A stretch of 64,000 bases of DNA from contig JADYYK010000227.1 of the NCBI GenBank assembly GCA_020853705.1, forward strand, positions 1 to 64,000, read 5' to 3'. Position 1 is the stretch's first letter. The number at the start of each line of letters is the position of its first letter. The notes beneath the pieces were generated by a model, which saw only the letters and a program-made list of their open reading frames with translations, was not told where the DNA came from and searched no databases. The DNA is from Deltaproteobacteria bacterium. Lineage in GTDB: Bacteria > Myxococcota_A > Polyangia > Haliangiales > JADYYK01. Below, in pieces: positions 1-14,283 of the stretch. Position numbers and translations under genes: made by a program.

Positions 1-2286
1 GGCCGCCAGCTTGCCCAGGGCGGCGCGGGCCTGGCGGGCGCGCGCCAGCTCGGCGCGGGCGTGGGCGCTGGCGGCCTCGATCTCCCCCTTGCGGCGGTCG
101 ATGGCGTCGAGCAGCTCGGCGATGGCGGCCAGCGCGGCGGCGGCGCGCCCCAGCCGCTCGTCGCCGGCCAGATAGCGCTGCGTGGCGGCCTGACCATCCT
201 GCTCGGCCTCGCTGCACAGCGCGTCGATCTGCGTGAACAACGCGTCGCACTCGCTCAGGTTGTCCGACTCGGCGGCGAACGAGGCGTGCGCGTAGGTCTG
301 CTCCAGCTCGCTCAGGGTGACGCGCGCGGGGGCGCTGCGGCCGCGCGCCGAGGCCAGCGCGGCGCGGCGCTCGGCCACCAGGCGCGGCAGCTCGGTGTGC
401 AGGCGCGCGGTGGCTTCGAGGCGCTCGCGGGTGCCCTCGACGACCTCCTCGAGCTCGCCGAGGTGAGCCTCGGCGTCAGCCGCGTCGCCGCCGCGGACCG
501 CGTCCAGCACCTCACCTGCCAGCGCGCGGGCATCGGCCAGGCGCGCCTCGGGATCGAAGATGGGCTCGCGCACGCGCAGCCCCTTGCCGCGCAGCTCGCT
601 GACGCGCGCGGCCTCGGCGGCGATCGCGGGCGTCAGCTCATCGACCACGCGCGCCGCGACCGTCGCCAGCAGCTCCAGCCGCTCGGCCAGCGTGGCCGCG
701 GCGGCGCTGGCGGCCTCGGCCTGCTTGCGCGCGCCGATGAAGTCGCGCGGCAGCAGCGCCTCGATGCCGCGCCGCTCGCCCGCCAGGCGATCGAGCTCGG
801 TCTGGTAGGGCGCCCGCGGCAGCTCGCGCGCGGCCAGCTTGCCGGCGGCGGCGACCACGCGATCCAGCGCCTCGGCCAGCGCCTGCTCCGCCTTCGGCGC
901 GCTGCGCCACTCGGCGGCCAGGGCATCGAGCAGATCCACGGCACGGCCATAGCGCTCGTCCAGCCAGCTCCACAGCTCGAACACCGGGATGCTCTCGACG
1001 CGCGGCTCGGGCAGGAACAGGCGGCGCCGGTCGGCCTTGGCCTTGGTCGACAGCTCGACGTTACCCAGGCGCATCAGGTCGACGGCCTGGTCGAAGCCGC
1101 GCCAGCCCAGTGGGCCGGTGCCGTCCGCCGCCGCCTCGGCGCGGGTCAGCAGGGCGCCCGCGGCGTCGATGCCCAGCATCAGGCCGTCGACGATCTCGCC
1201 CATGGCGCGGTAGCGCTCCAGCGACTCGCCGGCCAGGGTGCTGGCCAGGTTGGTGGTCGGGCGGAAGAACAGCGGGTGGCCGTCCTCCAGCGCCATCAGG
1301 CGGTCGCGGCCCTGGGCCAGGCGCGGCTTCCACTCGCCGTGCACCTTGCTCCAGCGCGCGCGCCAGTCGCGGCGGCGGCGCAGCGCCAGCAGCAGCAGCA
1401 GCACGCCGAGGCCGACAGCGACCACGCCGAGGGTGATGGGCAGGACGCGCGTCTTCAGGAAGCGGTTGCGGCGGTAGGTGCGCTCCAGCTCGCGGGCGCC
1501 GTCGAGGCGGCCCTGCGCGCCCTCGAGCTCGCTGGCGGCCAGCGCCTGCTCGCCCCTGGCCAGGGCCTCCTCGGCGCGGGTCAGGTGCTCGCGCACGTAG
1601 GTCAGGCCGGCGCGGGCCTGCTCGCTGGCCAGGCTGCGCCCCTGCAGCGCCTTCAGGCCGGCGCCGAGGTCGCGCAGGCGCTGCTGGTTCTTCTCGGCGG
1701 CGACCCGGGCCAGCTCGCGCGCGGCGCCGAGCTCGGTCACGGCCTGGCGGGCCAGCGCCAGGTTGGCCTCGGCATACATGCCGGCGCGCGCGTTCGACAC
1801 GAAGTCGGAGCGGTCGATCAGGCCGACGCCCGAGGCCTCGCTGTAGCCGAGCGCCTGCCACTCGGAGCCCCAGTGCACGCCGATGCTGCGGTTGTCGAGC
1901 GCGTGCGTGATGAGGACGTGACGCTTGCCGTCGAGGCCGGCGTTCAGCGCGCCGCCCTCGACCCAGTGCTCGTAGAGGTCGTCGCCATAGTGGCCGGCGG
2001 CGTTGCTGTAGCCGTCACCCGAGCGGCCGACGCCACCACGATCCGCGATGTCGACCACGACGACGATGAGCTGCACGTCGCTGCCCTGCTGCAGCTGGGC
2101 CAGCCCGGGCGCCAGCGCGGGCAGCTCGGGCGTGCCGCTGAAGTAGACGCGCTGGCTGGCCTGCCAGGTCGGGAACGGCGCGCGTTCAGCCCCGGCGGGC
2201 GTCGCCAGCGTGACGACGGCGAGAGCGGCGACGGCCGCGGTGGACAGCGCGAGGACGCGGACGCGAGCAGTGGCGGGGCGACGCAT
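1..2286 (-). CDS. TPM-like membrane protein with long helical cytoplasmic region (3' end outside window)
   Basis: An open frame of 762 codons runs off the left edge without a stop. Residues 1-33 look like a signal peptide (cleavage near AGAER). Residues about 45-165 resemble a TPM domain (TLP18.3/Psb32/MOLO-1 type), with a VQLIVVVVD strand and a HWVEGGALN loop typical of that fold. A coiled-coil-like Ala/Glu/Arg-rich stretch follows (165-275), then one clear membrane helix (281-302) ending in RRRR, then more than 450 residues of Ala/Glu-rich helical sequence. The ATG at 2286 is followed directly by the signal peptide. It is divergent from the helicase gene. TPM proteins often act in envelope quality control, but no function can be assigned here. 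The long plus-strand open frame over the same DNA is its antisense shadow. Confidence 0.75.
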   Translation of the reverse strand, partial: MRRPATARVRVLALSTAAVAALAVVTLATPAGAERAPFPTWQASQRVYFSGTPELPALAPGLAQLQQGSDVQLIVVVVDIADRGGVGRSGDGYSNAAGHYGDDLYEHWVEGGALNAGLDGKRHVLITHALDNRSIGVHWGSEWQALGYSEASGVGLIDRSDFVSNARAGMYAEANLALARQAVTELGAARELARVAAEKNQQRLRDLGAGLKALQGRSLASEQARAGLTYVREHLTRAEEALARGEQALAASELEGAQGRLDGARELERTYRRNRFLKTRVLPITLGVVAVGLGVLLLLLALRRRRDWRARWSKVHGEWKPRLAQGRDRLMALEDGHPLFFRPTTNLASTLAGESLERYRAMGEIVDGLMLGIDAAGALLTRAEAAADGTGPLGWRGFDQAVDLMRLGNVELSTKAKADRRRLFLPEPRVESIPVFELWSWLDERYGRAVDLLDALAAEWRSAPKAEQALAEALDRVVAAAGKLAARELPRAPYQTELDRLAGERRGIEALLPRDFIGARKQAEAASAAAATLAERLELLATVAARVVDELTPAIAAEAARVSELRGKGLRVREPIFDPEARLADARALAGEVLDAVRGGDAADAEAHLGELEEVVEGTRERLEATARLHTELPRLVAERRAALASARGRSAPARVTLSELEQTYAHASFAAESDNLSECDALFTQIDALCSEAEQDGQAATQRYLAGDERLGRAAAALAAIAELLDAIDRRKGEIEAASAHARAELARARQARAALGKLAA

Positions 2287-2427
2287 GGCTCATCATACGC
2301 AAACGTGGCCAGCCCTTGCGGCCAGCGTGCGGCTACTGCCGGGTCATCACGCTGGAGCCGAGCACGGCGTCGTCGATCAGTCCACCATGCCGCTTGCGGC
2401 GCCGTCAGGTCGCCGACACAGTAGGGC

Positions 2428-6972
<4,545 letters not shown>

Positions 6973-7006
6973 GAAGACCTGCCCGGCGCCGCGGTATCCT
7001 GACCCC

Positions 7007-7294
7007 ATGGGCAAGGTGTTCCGGGACGGTACCCATCCAGGGTGGGCGGTGTTCTCGATGATCTATGTGGTCGGCGCCTTCGCGCTGAGCATCTACTGGC
7101 TGGTCACCACGTCGGGCTGGGTCGCCAGCCTGGCGCGCTGGCAGGCGCGCCACCTGTTCAGCGGCAAGTGGTACCCCAAGATGACCACCCTGGTGGTGCT
7201 CATCGGTCTGCTGGTGCCCCTGCTCCTGATCAAGCTGCTGGTCGAGGCGGTCACCGGCAAGAAGATGACGTCGAGTCCCTTCACGCGCTCGTGA
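7007..7294 (+). CDS. Small two-helix membrane protein, unknown function
   Basis: 95 aa. Two hydrophobic helices are evident: residues 14-36 (starting WAVFSMIYVVGAF) and about 60-82 (MTTLVVLIGLLVPLLLIKLL), joined by a short basic loop containing two Trp residues. The C-terminus is polar (GKKMTSSPF). It sits 34 bp after the helicase stop and 30 bp before fhs on the same strand, so all three could be co-transcribed. No family is recognised; codon usage and spacing support a real gene. Confidence 0.7.
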   Translation: MGKVFRDGTHPGWAVFSMIYVVGAFALSIYWLVTTSGWVASLARWQARHLFSGKWYPKMTTLVVLIGLLVPLLLIKLLVEAVTGKKMTSSPFTRS

Positions 7295-7324
7295 CCGCGG
7301 CGACCCAGGTGATACCTTGACGGC

Positions 7325-8944
7325 ATGTCCATGCGTCCGATCACCGAGGTAGCCGCCGAGCTCGACCTCGGTCCCGCCGAGCTGCTGCCGTTCGGCCACC
7401 ACGTCGCCAAGCTGCCGCTCGAGCTGCTGAGCCGCCTGGGCCAGCGCCGCCGCGGTCAGCTGGTGCTGGTCTCCGCCATCACGCCGACGCCGGCCGGTGA
7501 GGGCAAGACCACGGTGTCGGTGGGCCTGGCGCAGGGCCTCAGGCGCATTGGCGCGCGCGCGCTGGCGGCGCTGCGCGAACCCTCGCTGGGTCCGGTGTTC
7601 GGCAAGAAGGGCGGCGGCACCGGCGGCGGTCGCGCGCGCCTGGAGCCGTCGGACCGCATCAACCTGCATTTGACCGGGGATCTGCACGCCATCACCGCGG
7701 CGCACAACCTGCTGGCGGCGATGGTCGACGCCGCGCTGTACTTCGGCAAGCACGACCTCGACGCCCGCCGCATCAGCTGGCCGCGCGCACTGGACGTCAA
7801 TGATCGCGCGCTGCGCAACGTGGTCGTCGGCCTCGGCGGCAGCGCCGACGGGGTGCCGCGCGAGGGCTCGTTCGCCATCACGGCGGCCTCCGAGGTCATG
7901 GCCATCCTGTGCCTGGCGCGCGACATCGCGGATCTCAAGCAGCGCCTGGGCCGCATCACGGTCGGGCTGCGCAAGGACAAGACGCGCATCACCGCGGCCG
8001 ACGTCGGCGCCGCCGGTCCGATGGCGGCGCTGCTGTACGACGCCGTGCTGCCCAACCTGGTGCAGACCGCCGAGGGTGGCCCCGCGCTGGTGCACGGCGG
8101 GCCGTTCGCCAACATCGCGCACGGCTGCAGCAGCGTGATGGCGACCCAGGCCGCGCTGGGGCTGGCCGATCTGGTCATCACCGAGGCGGGCTTCGGCTTC
8201 GACCTCGGCGGCGAGAAGTTCCTGCACATCAAGTGTCCGGCCGCCGAGGTGTGGCCGTCGGTGCTGGTCCTGGTGGTCACCGCGCGCGCGCTGCGCAGCC
8301 ATGGCAGCGGCGATCTCGCGGCCGGCCTCGACCACCTCGATCACCACGTCGAGGCGGCGGCGGCCTTCGGCCTGAGGCCCATCATCGCCATCAACGTACG
8401 CAGCGACGACGCCGTCGCCGACCTGACCGCGCTGGAGGCCGCTGCGGCCGCGCGCGGTCTTTCGTGCGCCCAGATCCACTGCTTCCAGGACGGTGGCGCC
8501 GGCAGCGAGGAGCTGGCGCGCCTGGTCGTCGCGGCCAGCAAGAGCACGGTCGCCCCCGCGCCCGCGCCCACGCCGCGCCGCCTCTACGCGCTGACCGACA
8601 GCATCCCCGACAAGCTGACCGCCATCGCGCGCACCATGTATGGCGCCCGCGCCATCGAGCTCGGCCCCGAGGCGCGCGCCGCGCTGCCGGACCTGGCCGC
8701 CGCCAGCGTCGGCGACTTGCCGATCTGCGTCGCCAAGACCAACCTCTCTCTCAGTGACGACCCCCGCGCCATCGGCCGCCCGCGCGACCATGTCCTGCAC
8801 GTGCGCGCCCTGCGCGCCGCCACCGGCGCCGGCCATGTGCTGGCGCTGTGCGGCGACATCATGACCATGCCCGGCCTGCCGTCACAGCCCGCGGCGCTCG
8901 GCATCGACCTGGCCGCGGATGGGTCGGTCACCGGCCTGGCATGA
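7325..8944 (+). CDS. fhs: Formate-tetrahydrofolate ligase
   Basis: Catalyses ATP-dependent formation of 10-formyl-THF from formate and THF, feeding one-carbon units to purine and fMet synthesis. Family hallmarks: the TPTPAGEGKT phosphate-binding loop (53-62), EPSLGPVFGKKGG, the RINLHLTGD and AHNLLAA segments, ANIAHGCSS, TEAGFGFDLGGEKF and the C-terminal GDIMTMPGLP. At 539 aa it is close to the usual 550-560. The ATG at 7328 or 7325-frame start are equivalent in practice; the first codon of the frame is used. Its stop overlaps the next ATG by 4 bp (ATGA), so the following gene is probably translationally coupled. Confidence 0.96.
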   Translation: MSMRPITEVAAELDLGPAELLPFGHHVAKLPLELLSRLGQRRRGQLVLVSAITPTPAGEGKTTVSVGLAQGLRRIGARALAALREPSLGPVFGKKGGGTGGGRARLEPSDRINLHLTGDLHAITAAHNLLAAMVDAALYFGKHDLDARRISWPRALDVNDRALRNVVVGLGGSADGVPREGSFAITAASEVMAILCLARDIADLKQRLGRITVGLRKDKTRITAADVGAAGPMAALLYDAVLPNLVQTAEGGPALVHGGPFANIAHGCSSVMATQAALGLADLVITEAGFGFDLGGEKFLHIKCPAAEVWPSVLVLVVTARALRSHGSGDLAAGLDHLDHHVEAAAAFGLRPIIAINVRSDDAVADLTALEAAAAARGLSCAQIHCFQDGGAGSEELARLVVAASKSTVAPAPAPTPRRLYALTDSIPDKLTAIARTMYGARAIELGPEARAALPDLAAASVGDLPICVAKTNLSLSDDPRAIGRPRDHVLHVRALRAATGAGHVLALCGDIMTMPGLPSQPAALGIDLAADGSVTGLA

Positions 8945-9468
8945 GCACCGGCCCCGGCCGCACCCCCGGCTTCTCGATGCTGTGCTTCGAGAGGGACGAC
9001 TGGCACTGGGACTGCGTCGACATCCCGCTGGAGCCCGCCCTGCTGGTGCGCCGCGAGCGAGACGGTGACCTCATCGCGCTGAGCGAGGCCGGCGCGCGCG
9101 CGCTGGCCAATCCGCTGGTGGACACCGCGTTCAAGCGGCTGCTCGCGCTGGGCCACGACGTGCGTATCTTTCCGAACGCCGACGGGGAGTCGCTGCGCTT
9201 CGCCTTCAACCAGCTGGCCGAGGGCTCCGCCGCCGAGCTGGCCGCAGAGCGCGCCCTGACCCTGGTGTGCACCCTGCGTGACGCCGCCACCGAGCTGCGT
9301 CGCCGCGCCACCGTCGCCGCCACCAGCTATCGCGCCTCCGCGGTCGATTCCGCCCGCGAGGCCGCCGCCGAGGCCGACGACGACGCCGCCGGTCGCCGCG
9401 CCCACGCCGACTATGTGCTCGGCTGGGCCGCCCGCCTGCGCAACAGGATCTTCCCGCGCCGGCGCTGA
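8941..9468 (+). CDS. Unknown protein, first of a tandem paralogous pair
   Basis: 175 aa, ATGA overlap with fhs. No known domain is recognised. It shares two blocks with the next gene: DVRIFPN...LRFAF at about 79-100 and a SYRASAVDSAREA block near residue 130, separated by Ala-rich helix. The C-terminus is basic (RNRIFPRRR) and lacks a membrane helix, unlike its paralogue. The N-terminal part (WHWDCVDIPLEPALLVRRE) looks like a small beta-rich domain. Coupling to fhs gives no clear functional clue. Confidence 0.75.
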   Translation: MSTGPGRTPGFSMLCFERDDWHWDCVDIPLEPALLVRRERDGDLIALSEAGARALANPLVDTAFKRLLALGHDVRIFPNADGESLRFAFNQLAEGSAAELAAERALTLVCTLRDAATELRRRATVAATSYRASAVDSAREAAAEADDDAAGRRAHADYVLGWAARLRNRIFPRRR

Positions 9469-9517
9469 GGCACCCTGGCGCTTTGCCTGCCGCGGGTGTG
9501 CCGGTCAGACTTGTCCG

Positions 9518-10099
9518 GTGCCCGGCACGCTGCCCCTGACGACGCGCCGCCTCGACCTCACCGCGGAGCCGATCTACTGCTGCCGCGTGCTGGAGGGCCA
9601 GACCTGGGGCTTCATCGGCGTGGTGGTCGAGCCCGCGCTGGTGCTGCGCCGCACCGAGACCGGCCTCGTCCGGGCGCTGTCGCCCTCGACCACCCAGGCG
9701 CTGGCCGAGCCAGCCGTGGCGGCCGCCTGGCGCGCCGTCCTGGCGTGCGCCCCGGACGTGCGGATCTTCCCTGATCCCGAGCGCGCCGGCCTGCAGTTCG
9801 CCTTCCTCGGCCTCGACGCGCCGGCCGCCATCGAGCGCGCCGCCCAGCGCGTCGTGGCGCTGCTGACGACCCTGCGCGCCGCGGTCGCCGGGCTGCACCG
9901 CGATCAGGCCCTGCGCGCCATCGCCTATCGCCACTCCGCGGTCGACACGGCCCAGGAGCAGACCGCCATCCAGCAGGCCGACGCCAGCAGCCAGCGCGCG
10001 CTGCGTCGCCACCATCGCCGCCAGACCGTGCAGCTGCTGGCGCCCATCGTGTTCGTGCTCGGCCTCGTCGGCGCGCTGCTGGGCTGGGTCGCCGGCTGA
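9518..10099 (+). CDS. Unknown membrane-anchored protein, second of the paralogous pair
   Basis: 193 aa from the GTG at 9518, the nearest in-frame start that keeps the homologous N-terminal block. It shares DVRIFPD...LQFAF and AYRHSAVDTAQEQ with the preceding protein. It differs in having a C-terminal membrane helix (VQLLAPIVFVLGLVGALLGW) after a basic HHRRQ stretch, so it is probably a tail-anchored cytoplasmic protein. The pair looks like a local duplication followed by gain or loss of the anchor. Confidence 0.7.
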   Translation: MPGTLPLTTRRLDLTAEPIYCCRVLEGQTWGFIGVVVEPALVLRRTETGLVRALSPSTTQALAEPAVAAAWRAVLACAPDVRIFPDPERAGLQFAFLGLDAPAAIERAAQRVVALLTTLRAAVAGLHRDQALRAIAYRHSAVDTAQEQTAIQQADASSQRALRRHHRRQTVQLLAPIVFVLGLVGALLGWVAG

Positions 10100-10102
10100 C
10101 GG

Positions 10103-10861
10103 TCAGCGCGCGGCGCGGTCGACCGCCGCGGACGAGGCGGCCGTCGGCAGCCCCACGTGGGCGAAGCCGGGCACGATGATCTCGCGCGCCGCCGCGATGG
10201 TGGCCGCGCGCAGCTCGCGCGCCGGCGGCAGGGCGTGGCCGCGCACGCCGGCCTCGGGCAGGATGCCGATGCGGTCGCTCCAGACCGCCAGGTTCGCGCT
10301 CAGCAGGCGAGGCAGCCACGGCAGCAGCGCGGCGCGGACGTCGGCGTCGACGCGCGCCGAAGCCAGGTGCGCCCAGCCCACGCGGGCGTGGCCGATCTCG
10401 TCGGCCAGGTGCTCGCGATGCACGCCGGCCAGCAGCGGGCCGGCGGCGTCGGCCAGGCAGGCGGCCACGAAGGCGACCGCGATCGACTCGTTGATGCAGC
10501 ACAGGCCGACCACGTGCAGGTGGCGGCGCAGCACGTCGTCGGCGCCGTCGTGGACCGGGAGCTGGAACGGGCGCGGCGCCGGGGCCTCCAGCGGCGCGCC
10601 GTGGTAGGCCTCGGCCAGCAACATGCACAGCGCCGCGTGCTCGGGCTCGTCGGCCACCGCCCGCGCGGCCAGGGCCAGCACCGCGGGGTCGGCGTCCAGC
10701 GCCGCCAGATCGCGCTCGACCGCGGCGAAGGCCTGGCCGGCGGCCAGCTCGCTGGCGGCGCGCTGGGTCCACAGCTCGGCCAGCAGCGCGCGGGTGCCGG
10801 CCGGCAGCGCGGCGATGGTGGGATCGGTCTCGGCCGCCGGGAGTGCGCGGCGCTCGGTCAC
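10103..10861 (-). CDS. Ferritin-like (putative di-iron) protein
   Basis: 252 aa with the spacing of a ferritin-like four-helix bundle: ADEPEHAALC (helix 2 E..EH), then NESIAVAFVAACLADA and HREHLADEIGHARVGW (E...H pair of helix 4). Known relatives include rubrerythrin-like and N-oxygenase-like di-iron proteins; the substrate cannot be inferred. Start is GTG at 10861, overlapping the stop of the upstream lipoprotein (GTGA), so the two form a small minus-strand operon. The gene ends 3 bp from the convergent paralogue. Confidence 0.65.
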   Translation of the reverse strand: MTERRALPAAETDPTIAALPAGTRALLAELWTQRAASELAAGQAFAAVERDLAALDADPAVLALAARAVADEPEHAALCMLLAEAYHGAPLEAPAPRPFQLPVHDGADDVLRRHLHVVGLCCINESIAVAFVAACLADAAGPLLAGVHREHLADEIGHARVGWAHLASARVDADVRAALLPWLPRLLSANLAVWSDRIGILPEAGVRGHALPPARELRAATIAAAREIIVPGFAHVGLPTAASSAAVDRAAR

Positions 10862-11052
10862 AGGATGATGACCATGCCGTCGCCACGCGCGTCGGGCTGC
10901 CCGGCGTCGCTGACGGTGGCGGCGTCGGGGCTGACGCTGGCGTCGGCCACCACGACCGCGGCGTCCTTGTGACCGCCGGCCTCGTCGTCGCCACAGCCAG
11001 CCGCGGTGAGCGCCGCGCCGACCACGACCACGGCGTGAAACAGCTTCTTCAT
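10858..11052 (-). CDS. Small Asp/Ala-rich lipoprotein
   Basis: 64 aa. MKKLFHAVVVVGAALTAAGC is a textbook lipoprotein signal, with the lipobox Cys at residue 20. The mature part is short, acidic and low-complexity (DAAVVVADASVSPDAA). The ATG at 11052 is preferred over in-frame codons further upstream because it gives the basic n-region. It overlaps the ferritin-like gene by 4 bp. Function is unknown. Confidence 0.6.
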   Translation of the reverse strand: MKKLFHAVVVVGAALTAAGCGDDEAGGHKDAAVVVADASVSPDAATVSDAGQPDARGDGMVIIL

Positions 11053-11088
11053 CCCGTCAGCGCCCATGGCCACATTCTACACGGCAAG

Positions 11089-11804
<716 letters not shown>

Positions 11805-11823
<19 letters not shown>

Positions 11824-12842
11824 GCGTTCCTCCGGAGCCAGTCGATGACGTGCGGGTACAGCTGGGTGCGGGCGCGGGTGCCGACCACGGCGCCGACATG
11901 GCCACCGGGGACGACCAGCAGCTCGCCCGGGCCGCTGGTGTGATCGATGAGGGCGCGCGCCGCCGGGAGCGGGCAGATGGCGTCGCGCTCGGCCGCCAGG
12001 GTCAGCACCGGGCAGGTGATGGCGCCGAGGTCGACGCGGCGCCCGGCCACGTGGTGGCGCCCGGCCACCAGCGCGTTGTCCTGGTACAGGTCGCGGATGT
12101 AGGTCTGGTAGGCCGCGCCGGGGAAGGGGATGTTGTCGCTGGCCCAGGCCTCCAGCGCCTCGAAGGCCTCGCGCGCGGCGGGATCGCCGGCCTTCTCGGC
12201 GTAGCCCAGCCACTTGGCCAGGGACGCGGTGGGGCGCAGCGCGGTGAAGCCGCTCTGCATCTGCATCGGGCTGACGTTGCCGGCGGCCGCGATGGCCGCG
12301 GCGTCGAAGTAGCGCGCATCCACCATCTCGGCCAGGAAGCCGCCGTGCGAGAAGTCGAACGGGCCGGCCAGGTTGATCAGGCCCGCGACCTCGTCGGGGT
12401 GCAGGGCGGCGTGGATGCCCGCCAGGGTGCCGCCCATGCAGTAGCCCAGGATGGCGGCCCTGGGCGCGCCGGTGGCCTTGCGCACCGCGCGCAGGGCGCG
12501 GCGCAGGCGGGCCAGCACGTCGTCCCAGCCGAGATAGCGGTCCTCGTCCTCGGGCACGCCCCAGTCGAGCGCCCAGACGTCGAGGCCGGAGGCCACCAGC
12601 GCCTCGACCAGGCTGGAGCCGGGGCGCAGATCCAGCACGTACCAGCGGTTGATCAGCGACGGGATGAGGACGATGGGCGTGCGCGGACCGACCGGAGCAG
12701 CGCCGACCCTGACCACGGCCGCAGCCTCCGCGGACCGGTCCGACGTCGCTGGCTGCGCGCTGTCGGCCGGTCGGCGGAAGTGATACAGCCGTGCCGTCCC
12801 CTCGCGATGGATGACGTCCTTCGCAGTGGGCTGGAGGCGCAT
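11805..12842 (-). CDS. phaC: Polyhydroxyalkanoate synthase, class III PhaC-like (copy 1)
   Basis: 345 aa alpha/beta-hydrolase-fold polyester synthase that polymerises 3-hydroxyacyl-CoA. It has the lipase-like box GYCMGG with catalytic Cys135, an acid in AERDAICP and the catalytic His in PGGHVGA. The length fits class III synthases (about 355 aa, needing a PhaE partner) rather than class I (about 590). IPSLINRWYVLDL is the usual N-terminal core motif. A 30-residue Ser/Ala-rich insertion lies at 26-50. The start lies 1 bp after the phasin-like gene stop. Confidence 0.9.
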
Positions 12843-12843
12843 G

Positions 12844-13206
12844 TCAGGCGCGCGCGCCCGGGGTGCCGGTGACGTTGGCGGCGCCGGTGGCGGCGGTGGC
12901 GCCCGCGGTGAACGAGGCGGCGTTGCTGGCGAAGCGCTCGGCGCCCTGCTTGCTGGCGTCCATCAGCATGCGGCGCCACTCGGCGGCGAGGCCGGCGGCG
13001 TAGACCATGCCCTCCTTGGCCAGGCGGGCGCTCTCGTCGATGGCGGCGCGGGCCTGCTCGAGCCCCTTGGTCTCCAGCTTCTCGAGCTCGGTCCAGAACG
13101 AGGCCACGCGGCCCAGCTGGTCGTCGATCATCTTGCGGAAGGCGTCGCCCTGGTGCTGCGATGCGGTACCGTTGTGCTGCGACTGCGAAGTCTGCTTGTC
13201 TCCCAT
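12844..13206 (-). CDS. Phasin / PhaE-like granule protein
   Basis: 120 aa, mostly amphipathic helix (FRKMIDDQLGRVASFWTELE, then LEQARAAIDESARLAKE), with a Gln/Ser/His-rich N-terminus and an Ala/Thr/Gly-rich tail. This is typical of phasins that coat PHA granules; it could alternatively be the PhaE partner of the class III synthase. The ATG at 13206 is used, with an AAAGGCAG ribosome site upstream. First gene of the phaC operon; the upstream region carries a candidate PhaR operator. Confidence 0.7.
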   Translation of the reverse strand: MGDKQTSQSQHNGTASQHQGDAFRKMIDDQLGRVASFWTELEKLETKGLEQARAAIDESARLAKEGMVYAAGLAAEWRRMLMDASKQGAERFASNAASFTAGATAATGAANVTGTPGARA

Positions 13207-13287
13207 GATGTCTCTGCCTTTCCGGCCGTTCTTGGCCGTCGGATGCACGTGAAGCTAGGCAGCCAGGGGTCGTCTGTCAACGAAAAA

Positions 13288-13306
13288 TGTTGCACTGCAC
13301 AAATGC
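13288..13306. promoter_or_regulatory. Candidate PhaR operator upstream of the phasin-phaC operon
   Basis: The site TGTTGCACTGCACAAATGC contains a TGCA-C-TGCA palindrome. It matches 16 of 17 bases of a site in front of phaR at 15014-15030. PhaR proteins of other bacteria bind TGC-rich palindromes, so this is probably the repressor site controlling the phasin operon. It lies between the phasin start and the divergent gene. Confidence 0.6.
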
Positions 13307-13358
13307 GGACGCCCGCACGCAGCTTGAAGCGGACCGGATCGGTGGCTACAACTGGTTC

Positions 13359-14279
13359 ATGCCCTTCGCGAATTCGGTCTGGGGCTCCGAGCGGCCGTGC
13401 CGCCGGGTGGTGCGCGTCGAGGACCACCTGTGCACCAGTTGCGGCGGCCGCGGTCCGGCCGAGGCCGAGGTGACCTGGGTGGTGTACCGGGCCTTTGGCC
13501 TCCCGGTGCGCAGCGCCAGGCTGTGCACGCGGACGCGCTGCCTGCACTGTGACGCCACCGGCGAGCGCGCGGGGGGCGGCCACGGGCTACCGCCGCTGCT
13601 GCATCGCTTCGGCGCCGCCAGCTTGTTGGCCCTGGCGCTGGCCGTGATCGGCGTCGGGCTGCTGGCGCTGCCCTCGCGCGGCGGTGGCGCACCCCGGGTC
13701 GGTCCGCGCGATCGCGCCGCGATCAGGCGGATGCAGCTCGTGGCGGAGGACGGCGCCGCCGGGTATCGAGCGCGCAGCCAGGCCTGCCTGCGACAGTGGC
13801 AGGGCCTCATCAGCAAGCGCTTCTCGTCCGGGCTGACCACCACCACGCTGGCCGAGCGCGACCTGCCAGCAGGGCTGGACTGGACCAGCACCGCGGTGCT
13901 GCCGGCGCGCCCGGCGGCCCAGGAGCTGGCCCAGTCGTACGCCGAAGAGCGCGGCCACGGGCGCCCGCAGCCGTGTGATGCGGGCCGCGTGTTGCCCGAC
14001 CAGCGCCGCAACTTCGAGCGTGACGACCTGCGCCAGGCACGCGCTCGCCTCGCCCGCCTGCAGCGCCGCTACCTCTTCAACGAGCCTGCCCGCATGAGCG
14101 TGGTCGACTGGGCCTGCGAGGGCGACACCTGCACCACCGTGATGGCGATGATCGACGCCGACGGAAAGCCGGTGGCGCTGCGCCGCAACCAGGAGCCCCT
14201 CCGCCACCCCGGCATGGGCGCGGCCGAGCTACGCGCCGGCCTGGATCGGCGGCTCGACGAGCTCGACCCGGTCGACTGA
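13359..14279 (+). CDS. Zinc-ribbon single-pass membrane protein, unknown function
   Basis: 306 aa. Two CxxC knuckles (CTSCGGRG and CLHC, about 40 residues apart) suggest an N-terminal cytoplasmic zinc ribbon. One membrane helix (SLLALALAVIGVGLLALP) follows, then an extracytoplasmic region with four Cys and an alpha-helical RxxRLARLQRRY stretch. The ATG at 13359 is preferred; the earlier in-frame ATG at 13287 would overlap the PhaR operator candidate. It ends 4 bp before convergent phaR. No relation to PHA metabolism is evident. Confidence 0.7.
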   Translation: MPFANSVWGSERPCRRVVRVEDHLCTSCGGRGPAEAEVTWVVYRAFGLPVRSARLCTRTRCLHCDATGERAGGGHGLPPLLHRFGAASLLALALAVIGVGLLALPSRGGGAPRVGPRDRAAIRRMQLVAEDGAAGYRARSQACLRQWQGLISKRFSSGLTTTTLAERDLPAGLDWTSTAVLPARPAAQELAQSYAEERGHGRPQPCDAGRVLPDQRRNFERDDLRQARARLARLQRRYLFNEPARMSVVDWACEGDTCTTVMAMIDADGKPVALRRNQEPLRHPGMGAAELRAGLDRRLDELDPVD

Positions 14280-14283
14280 GGCG

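Noticed and set aside
61-2424. 787-codon plus-strand open frame at the left edge
   Set aside because: Antisense to the TPM-like gene. Its translation is low-complexity Gly/Ala/Gln/Arg with no domain, whereas the minus strand has a signal peptide, TPM-like domain and membrane helix.
13287-13358. Upstream start for the zinc-ribbon gene at 13287
   Set aside because: It would overlap the candidate PhaR operator and adds a sequence unlike a normal N-terminus; the ATG at 13359 is preferred.
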